Of a stretch of 64,000 nt of DNA, positions 58,190-64,000 are shown in pieces. Location of the stretch: positions 3,720,001 to 3,784,000 of the forward strand of contig NZ_CP132291.1 of assembly GCF_044359855.1 (NCBI RefSeq), read 5' to 3'. The notes below the pieces were generated by a model. That model saw only the letters and a program-made list of their open reading frames with translations. It made no database searches and was not told the DNA's origin. How positions within the stretch are numbered: the first letter of the stretch is position 1; every line of letters begins with the position of its first letter. This DNA comes from Rummeliibacillus pycnus_A. GTDB taxonomy: Bacteria; Bacillota; Bacilli; Bacillales_A; Planococcaceae. Position numbers and translations under genes: made by a program.

Positions 58190-59548
58190 TTGAATACGAA
58201 AGAGTTAGTGAAATGGGATCAACAACATTTTATTCATCCAACTACATCAATTCAAGAACAGCAAGCAAAAGGTGCAAAGGTTATTTTTGAAAAAGGTCAA
58301 GGAATCTATTTAACTTCTACAGAAGGTAAAGAATATATTGATGCTATGTCATCATTATGGAATGTCAATATTGGACATGGCCGTAAAGAACTTGGAGAAG
58401 CAGCAAAAGAACAAATGGAACAATTAGCATACAGTTCATGTTTTTCTACATTTAGTAATGAACCAGCAATATTATTAACGAAGAAAATTGCAGAACTTGC
58501 ACCACCTAGCTTAAATGCAGTCTTCCTAACATCTGGTGGCTCTGAGTCAAATGATACTGCGATTAAGCTAATCCGTCATTATTGGAGGATTTTAGGGAAA
58601 CCGGAAAAAAATAAAATTGTAGCAATGAATCGAGGCTATCATGGAGTATCTGCTGGAGCAACGAGTGCAACAGGTATTCCTGAATTTTGGGATATGGCTG
58701 GTGTTACAATGAATGGTTTTGTACATGCCAAATCACCGTATGAAATTGGAACAGCTGCATCTATCCAGTCTATTCGTGAAACAATTGAAAACGAAGGTCC
58801 AGAAACAATTGCAGCATTTATGACCGAGCCAATTCAGGGGGCAGGTGGTGTTTTAATTCCACCAGACGATTTCTTAATCGAAGTACGTAAGTTATGTGAT
58901 GAATATGGAATTTTAATGCATGTCGATGAAGTAATTACAGGTTTTGGACGAACAGGTAAGATGTTTGCAGTAGAGCATTATGGGGTTGAACCTGATTTAC
59001 TTGCATTCGCAAAAGGCGTAACAAGTGGATATTTCCCATTAGGTGGTGTACTTGTAAAAGATAATGTCCATGAAGTATTAAAAGAAAAATCTGTTGGCAC
59101 ATTATTCCATGGGTTTACTTATAGTGGACATCCTACAGGTGCCGCAGTAGCACTTAAGAATATTGAAATTATGGAGCAAGAAGAACTTGTTGAAAATTCA
59201 GCATTAATGGGAGACCGTTTACTAAAGGGATTCCAAGAAATTAAAGCTTCATCTTCAATTGTTGGAGATGTACGTGCAAAAGGCTTGTTAGGAGCTATTG
59301 AATTTGTCAAAGATCCAGTAACAAATGAACGTTTTGCAAAGGAGTTAGGGGTAGCTCCACGTATTGTTGCAGCATTGCATGAAAAAGGTGTTATCTGTCG
59401 TGCAGTAACCTATGAACAAACAGACATTTTATGCTTCTCTCCACCGCTAATTATTACTGGTGAAGAAGTAGATAAAATGATTGCTATTGTTAAAGAAGTT
59501 GTACTAGAAATACAACAACAGTTAACTCAAAAAGTAGCAACAAAATAA
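58190..59548 (+). CDS. Class III PLP aminotransferase (omega-amino acid:pyruvate type)
   Basis: The 452-residue protein belongs to the ornithine/GABA/beta-alanine aminotransferase class. Motifs are FLTSGGSESNDTAIKL (about residues 111-126), RGYHGVSAGATSATG, the cofactor-binding aspartate in MHVDEVITGFGRTG (about 243-256) and the PLP lysine in FAKGVTSGYFPLGG (about 273). It resembles beta-alanine:pyruvate, putrescine and taurine:pyruvate aminotransferases; the exact amino donor cannot be read from sequence. It starts with TTG at 58190 after AAGGGGG. It is first in an operon with a permease and a hydantoinase pair. Confidence 0.88.
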   Translation: MNTKELVKWDQQHFIHPTTSIQEQQAKGAKVIFEKGQGIYLTSTEGKEYIDAMSSLWNVNIGHGRKELGEAAKEQMEQLAYSSCFSTFSNEPAILLTKKIAELAPPSLNAVFLTSGGSESNDTAIKLIRHYWRILGKPEKNKIVAMNRGYHGVSAGATSATGIPEFWDMAGVTMNGFVHAKSPYEIGTAASIQSIRETIENEGPETIAAFMTEPIQGAGGVLIPPDDFLIEVRKLCDEYGILMHVDEVITGFGRTGKMFAVEHYGVEPDLLAFAKGVTSGYFPLGGVLVKDNVHEVLKEKSVGTLFHGFTYSGHPTGAAVALKNIEIMEQEELVENSALMGDRLLKGFQEIKASSSIVGDVRAKGLLGAIEFVKDPVTNERFAKELGVAPRIVAALHEKGVICRAVTYEQTDILCFSPPLIITGEEVDKMIAIVKEVVLEIQQQLTQKVATK

Positions 59549-59580
59549 GAAATAAGTTCTTTCAACAAAGGGGGATTTAT

Positions 59581-61056
59581 GTGGAAGATCAAAAACTTTT
59601 GAAGATTCTTGGTAATCGCGATGTAATGGCATTAGCATTTGGTGCAATGATTGGTTGGGGATGGGTAGTTACAGCTGGATTGTGGATCACTGGAGCAGGT
59701 TCGTTAGGTGCGATTATTTCTTTTTTATTCGGAGGAATTTTAGTTATTTTTATTGGTCTTGCATACGCCGAGCTTGCCTCGGCGATGCCTCTCTCGGGCG
59801 GTGAACTGTACTTTAGTTATAAAGCACTTGGAAGGCAGATATCATTTATAGCAACATGGGCAATGGTGCTAGGCTATGTATCAGTAGTAGCGTTCGAGGC
59901 AGTGGCGTTACCAACAGTTTTTGAATATGTCGTACCAGGGTATAGTAAAGGTTATATGTATACAATTTCAGGTTGGGATGTAAATTTCACTTGGGTGGCT
60001 GTAGGAGTAATAGGCTCCATTATTATGGCGTTTATTAATTATCGAGGAATGAAAGTAACAAGTGTCGTTATGAGCATTTTAACACTTGTTATTTTAATTT
60101 CAGGAGTGCTACTTGTGACAGGAAGTTCAATAGCAGGCGATGTTTCGAATATGAAGCCATTATTTGTAGATGGCTGGGGCGGTATTATGGTCGTGCTTAT
60201 TATGACTCCATTTATGTTTGTTGGTTTTGATGTAATTCCCCAGACGGCTGAAGAGATCAATTTACCACGTAAACGAATTGGGCAATTATTAATAATTTCC
60301 GTATTATTAGCAATTATTTGGTATGTTGGGGTTATTTTCGGAGTCTCATATATGCTGACACCAGCAGAAATCGCGAAATCAAATCTAGTAACAGCTGATG
60401 CCATGGCGAAAGCTTTTGGAAACAGTAAAATGATGGGGAATATTCTTGTACTAGGTGGTATAGGAGGCATATTAACGAGTTGGCTTGGTTTCTATGTAGG
60501 AGGAAGTCGTGCAATTTTTGCTTTAGCAAAAGCCGGAATGTTACCAAAATCATTAGGAGAACTTCATCCAAAATATAAGACACCGCATAAAGCGATTTTA
60601 TTAATTGCGGTATTAACAACTTTAGCGCCATTATTTGGTAGACCAGCGTTAGTTTGGCTTGTGGATGCTGGTGGTATGGCATTAGTAGTAGCTTGGGTTC
60701 TTGTGGCATGCGCGTTTATTGCTTTACGTAAAAGAGAACCAAATTTAAAACGTCCATTTAAAGTACCAGGTGGTACTTTAGTTGGCTGGATTGCAATTAT
60801 TTTATCCGTAGGGGTTTTAGCACTTTATATGCCAGGGATGCCATCCGCACTCGTTTGGCCATACGAATGGGTCATAATTATTTCTTGGGCTGCATTTGGA
60901 GCCATCCTTTATAAATATTCAATGAAAAAATATGGAGCAGAAAATGCAAATAAAATAATGGATAAAGAAATTAACCGCATTTTAGCTGAAGAAGATATTG
61001 TTAATGATGACAAGAAAAATAAGCAAGTCAAGGTTTTTACTGAGGATGTTATTTGA
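59581..61056 (+). CDS. APC-family amino acid permease
   Basis: The 491-residue protein has about 12 membrane segments and the APC opening ALAFGAMIGWGWVVTAG (about residues 17-33), with GLAYAELASAMPLSGGELYF and a charged cytoplasmic tail of about 45 residues. The consensus glycine-rich helix 1 is typical of amino acid or amine transporters. It starts with GTG at 59581 after AAAGGGGG. It ends four bases into the upstream-extended frame of hyuA and 44 bases before the preferred hyuA start. Operon context suggests that it imports the substrate of the hydantoinase or its amino acid product. Confidence 0.88.
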   Translation: MEDQKLLKILGNRDVMALAFGAMIGWGWVVTAGLWITGAGSLGAIISFLFGGILVIFIGLAYAELASAMPLSGGELYFSYKALGRQISFIATWAMVLGYVSVVAFEAVALPTVFEYVVPGYSKGYMYTISGWDVNFTWVAVGVIGSIIMAFINYRGMKVTSVVMSILTLVILISGVLLVTGSSIAGDVSNMKPLFVDGWGGIMVVLIMTPFMFVGFDVIPQTAEEINLPRKRIGQLLIISVLLAIIWYVGVIFGVSYMLTPAEIAKSNLVTADAMAKAFGNSKMMGNILVLGGIGGILTSWLGFYVGGSRAIFALAKAGMLPKSLGELHPKYKTPHKAILLIAVLTTLAPLFGRPALVWLVDAGGMALVVAWVLVACAFIALRKREPNLKRPFKVPGGTLVGWIAIILSVGVLALYMPGMPSALVWPYEWVIIISWAAFGAILYKYSMKKYGAENANKIMDKEINRILAEEDIVNDDKKNKQVKVFTEDVI

Positions 61057-61100
61057 TAAATGTTGTATCACAAAAACATGTTGCCAAGGGGGATGAATGT

Positions 61101-63131
61101 ATGTCGAATTATCGTTTTGCAGTTGATGTCGGAGGCACTTTCACAGATGTTTTTGTTTTTGATGAAGCGGAAAAGAAAATTTCAGTAACGAAAGTATCCT
61201 CTACACCAAAAAGTCCAGAGATAGGAATTGTTGAAGGGGTAAAACAAACTGGGTTATCTGGAAAAGACATTATCCAATTTTCACATGGTACAACAGTTGG
61301 GACAAATGCGTTAATAGAAAGAAAATTACCGAAAACCGCACTTGTAACATCAAAGGGATTCCGTGATGTTATTGAGATAAGAGATGGTACAAGACTTGAT
61401 TTATGGGATGCTTATAATGACGTGGCACCTCCATATATTAAACGTAGAGATCGCTTTGAAGTGTCAGAACGTACTGACTATGCTGGAAATATTTTAGAAT
61501 ACATTGATGAAGATGAAGTACGTCAATTAGGTAAAAAGTTAAAAAAACGTGGTGTTGAATCAGTTGCTATTTGCTTTATAAATGCTTATGTAAACGGAGA
61601 AAACGAGACAAAAGTAAAAGAGATTTTACGTGATGAATTAGGTAAAGATGTCTACATTTGTAATTCAAATGATATTTTACCTGAAATTTTCGAAACAGAT
61701 CGGATGAGTACAACGATTGTTAATGCGGTACTTGGTCCTACAGTCAGCAATTATATTCATCGTTTAGAAGATGAGATGAAGAAGCTTGAATATGAGGGAG
61801 ATATTCTAGTTTTACACTCTGGTGGTGGAGTAATGACATCTGAAACAGTCCCACGTTACGCAGCACGTTTAGCCAGCTCAGGTATTGCTGCTGGAGCGAT
61901 TGCGAGTAAATATATCGCTAACCTTTGTGGTTATAAAAATGCAATAGGTTTTGATATGGGTGGGACAAGCACAGATATTTCACTTATGTATGAAGGTGAA
62001 TTGCGTATTACAAAGGATTGGTATATTGAATATGGTTATCCTATAGGCTTTCCAAGCATAGAAATCCTAACAATAGGCGCAGGCGGTGGTAGTATTTCTT
62101 GGACAGATGAAGGTGGTTCACTTCGTAATGGTCCGCAAAGTGCTGGAGCAGAGCCTGGCCCAGCTAGTTATGGTCGAGGTGGTACAAAGCCAACAAATAC
62201 TGATGCTAATGTAGTATTAGGTCGTCTAGGTATGAACTTATTAGATGGCAAAATGTCGTTAGATAAAAAAGCGGCAGAAAAAGTGATTCGTGATAGTATT
62301 GCAAAAACATTTGATTTAGGTATTGCAGAAGCTGCGGATTCTATTCTAAAAGTCGCAAATGCAAATATGTGTGATGCATTACGATTAATATCTGTTCGTC
62401 GTGGATATGACCCACGAGATTTTGCATTAGTTGCTTTTGGTGGTGCTGGAGGTATGCATGGTGCTTATTTAGCAAAGGAAATGGATATTCCAATGTTGAT
62501 TATCCCACCGTATGCTGGTGTTGCTGCAGCTATGGGTTGCTTAATGGTAGATGTTCAGCACGATATTACGAAAACATTTATGGCAAATGCCAAGAAAATT
62601 ACAGTAGATGAGTTAGATAATGAATTTGCATCTATGGAAACTGATGCTTTTGCTTTATTAAAAGAAGAAGGTATTGCAGAGGAAGATATGAACTTTATCC
62701 GTTATGTCGATATGAGGTACGCGGGACAATGGCGATCTTTATCTATTACAGTAAGCAAACTTACCTCTATGGAGGAGGTATTAGAACAATTCCATAGAGA
62801 ACATGAGCGTGAATTTGCCTTCTTTAATCCTTCTCAAGAAGTAGAGGTTTATGGCTTACGTGTAGCTGCAATTGGTATTGTTGAAAAACCTGAATTACCA
62901 AAAGTGCTTGTAGAAGGTACATTAGAAGATGCTTTTGTTGAAGAAAGACCAGTATACTTTGAAGAATCAAATGGTTTCGTCAATACTCCGGTTTTTTATC
63001 GTGACAAATTGCCAACAGATATTCAAATTCAAGGACCGGCAATTATTAACCAACTAGATTCTACAATTTTAATTCCACCAACATTTATTGCGAAAGTTGA
63101 TGAATACCGCAATATACTTGTTCAATATTAA
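61101..63131 (+). CDS. hyuA: Hydantoinase/oxoprolinase subunit A (ATP-dependent)
   Basis: HyuA-type subunits bind ATP and, with HyuB, hydrolyse cyclic amides such as N-methylhydantoin, 5-oxoproline or lactams. The 676-residue protein has the N-terminal actin-like motif FAVDVGGTFTDVFVFD (residues 6-21), FSHGTTVGTNALIERK, the second phosphate loop IGFDMGGTSTDISL (about 285-298) and GAGGGSISW, with LVAFGGAGGMHGAYLA further on. AAGGGGG lies eight bases before ATG 61101; the frame extends upstream to TTG 61053. The substrate cannot be decided from sequence. Confidence 0.87.
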   Translation: MSNYRFAVDVGGTFTDVFVFDEAEKKISVTKVSSTPKSPEIGIVEGVKQTGLSGKDIIQFSHGTTVGTNALIERKLPKTALVTSKGFRDVIEIRDGTRLDLWDAYNDVAPPYIKRRDRFEVSERTDYAGNILEYIDEDEVRQLGKKLKKRGVESVAICFINAYVNGENETKVKEILRDELGKDVYICNSNDILPEIFETDRMSTTIVNAVLGPTVSNYIHRLEDEMKKLEYEGDILVLHSGGGVMTSETVPRYAARLASSGIAAGAIASKYIANLCGYKNAIGFDMGGTSTDISLMYEGELRITKDWYIEYGYPIGFPSIEILTIGAGGGSISWTDEGGSLRNGPQSAGAEPGPASYGRGGTKPTNTDANVVLGRLGMNLLDGKMSLDKKAAEKVIRDSIAKTFDLGIAEAADSILKVANANMCDALRLISVRRGYDPRDFALVAFGGAGGMHGAYLAKEMDIPMLIIPPYAGVAAAMGCLMVDVQHDITKTFMANAKKITVDELDNEFASMETDAFALLKEEGIAEEDMNFIRYVDMRYAGQWRSLSITVSKLTSMEEVLEQFHREHEREFAFFNPSQEVEVYGLRVAAIGIVEKPELPKVLVEGTLEDAFVEERPVYFEESNGFVNTPVFYRDKLPTDIQIQGPAIINQLDSTILIPPTFIAKVDEYRNILVQY

Positions 63132-63150
63132 ATTGTAAAGGAGACTGGCC

Positions 63151-64000
63151 ATGACAACAAAAACGGAATTATTCCAAAGTAAATTAGATCCTGTCACATT
63201 TGAGGTCTTAAAAAATGCATATGTCAATTTAGTTGACCAAATGTCAGAACAAATTTTAAGAACCTGCTATTCATTTGTTATTTATAACCGTGATTTCAGC
63301 TCAGCTATTTGTGATGCAAATGGAAATACAGTCATGCAAGGAACACAAGATATTTCTGTTCATGTTGGTACCCTACATTTAACAGCAAAAGCAGTAATAG
63401 AAGATTTCAAAGATGACATTCACCCTGGTGATGTATTTATAATAAATGATCCATACCGTGGGGGGACACACTTTAATGATACTCGATTGATTCGCCCGGT
63501 ATTTTATGAAGGTCGTTTAATATCCTTTATGCAAGTTAATGGTCACTGGGCGGATATGGGTGGTTCTGTGCCAGGATCATTTGATATTAAATCAAAAGAA
63601 CACTTTGGCGAAGGAATGCGTATTCCACCGACTCGTATTATTAGTAAAGGTATGTTTTTAAAGGATGTCGCAAATTTAATCGTATCAAATATGCGTATTC
63701 CTGAAGAACGTCTTGGTGATTTGCGTTCACAAGTAGAAGCAACAAAAGTAGGAGAAACACAGTTGCTTGCTCTTATTGATAAATACGGTATTGATACGAT
63801 TGAGACAGCGTTTGCAGAAGTACAAGACTATGTAGAGAGACTTGCACGATCGCATATTCGAGCATTACCAAATGGTACATGGGAAACGACAGATTATCTT
63901 GATATGGATCCACAGATTGGGGATGGTTTAATCCCAATTCAAATTAAAATGACGATTCAAGATGATGAGGTTTTCTATGATTTAAGCGGTTCACATCGAT
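63151..64000 (+). CDS. hyuB: Hydantoinase/oxoprolinase subunit B (5' part, runs off the window)
   Basis: An open frame from ATG 63151, preceded by AAAGGAG, runs 283 codons to the window end without a stop. The start LDPVTFEVLKNAYVNLVDQM and the block NDPYRGGTHFNDTRLIRPVF (about residues 98-117) are signatures of HyuB. MSEQILRTCYSFVIYNRDFS and DISVHVGTLHLTAKAV also fit the family. It is the catalytic partner of hyuA, 19 bases downstream of it. About half of the usual length of roughly 570 residues is visible. Confidence 0.9.
   Translation, partial: MTTKTELFQSKLDPVTFEVLKNAYVNLVDQMSEQILRTCYSFVIYNRDFSSAICDANGNTVMQGTQDISVHVGTLHLTAKAVIEDFKDDIHPGDVFIINDPYRGGTHFNDTRLIRPVFYEGRLISFMQVNGHWADMGGSVPGSFDIKSKEHFGEGMRIPPTRIISKGMFLKDVANLIVSNMRIPEERLGDLRSQVEATKVGETQLLALIDKYGIDTIETAFAEVQDYVERLARSHIRALPNGTWETTDYLDMDPQIGDGLIPIQIKMTIQDDEVFYDLSGSHR

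Noticed and set aside
60039..60470. 143-codon minus-strand frame inside the APC permease gene
   Set aside because: Antisense shadow of a membrane protein gene with no start signal.

Overview
The window is a low-GC, Gram-positive, endospore-forming chromosome segment. Gene order closely follows the Bacillus subtilis lysA to ypjA stretch (lysA, ribT, ypuF, scpAB, dacB, rluB, resABCDE, ribU, fer, ypbB, recQ, ypbE, ypdA, prsW, sleB, ypeB, ypfA, cmk, rpsA, der, gpsA, yphEF, spoIVA, hbs, folE, mtrB, hepS-menG-hepT, ndk, cheR, aroC-aroB-aroH, hisC-tyrA-aroA, ypiAB, ypiF, qcrABC, ypjA). The plsC gene behind cmk, the insertions and losses, and the intergenic repeats suggest a Planococcaceae member (Lysinibacillus/Solibacillus-like) rather than Bacillus sensu stricto. 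That placement is an inference from gene order and protein resemblance. No rRNA, tRNA, CRISPR array, prophage or intact insertion sequence was seen.

Layout. Bases 1-5136 hold the 3' end of spoVAF, lysA, a possible 34-residue membrane peptide, ribT, ypuF, scpA/scpB and a dacB-type carboxypeptidase. A 555-base non-coding stretch with strong hairpins separates dacB from rluB, where B. subtilis has spmAB. Bases 6548-12557 are the res cluster (cytochrome c maturation plus the ResDE two-component system). An FMN riboswitch and ribU follow. Bases 14316-21231 are an accessory block: trhO, an unknown protein, a LysR regulator, a phosphoesterase, a secreted NlpC/P60 hydrolase, a nitronate monooxygenase-like protein, and fabI behind a FapR operator. 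Bases 21504-31096 carry fer, ypbB-recQ, ypbE, ypdA, asparaginase, prsW, sleB-ypeB and a PilZ protein. Bases 31400-40941 carry cmk-plsC-rpsA, der-gpsA, yphEF, spoIVA, hbs and folE. Bases 41002-51603 carry mtrB, menaquinone side-chain genes, ndk, cheR and the aromatic amino acid supraoperon without its trp genes. Bases 51922-57864 carry ypiA, ypiB, ypiF, qcrABC, ypjA and a YugP-like metallopeptidase.

The last 6 kb (57988 to the end) is the most distinctive part. A sigma-A-like promoter reads at once into a compact leader that can fold as a hairpin with a loop pseudoknot, followed by a strong intrinsic terminator. Behind it lies a class III aminotransferase, an APC-family permease and an ATP-dependent hydantoinase/oxoprolinase pair (hyuA and the start of hyuB). 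This looks like an inducible catabolic operon for a cyclic amide (hydantoin, oxoproline or lactam) controlled by an RNA element that I could not match to a riboswitch class I know.

The intergenic spaces contain several dispersed repeat-like elements. Two divergent, oppositely oriented copies of one family (31171-31364 and 51681-51880) share three conserved boxes in the same order and end in short direct repeats. A 101-base element at 14024-14124 has 23-base inverted arms around a GC-rich core.
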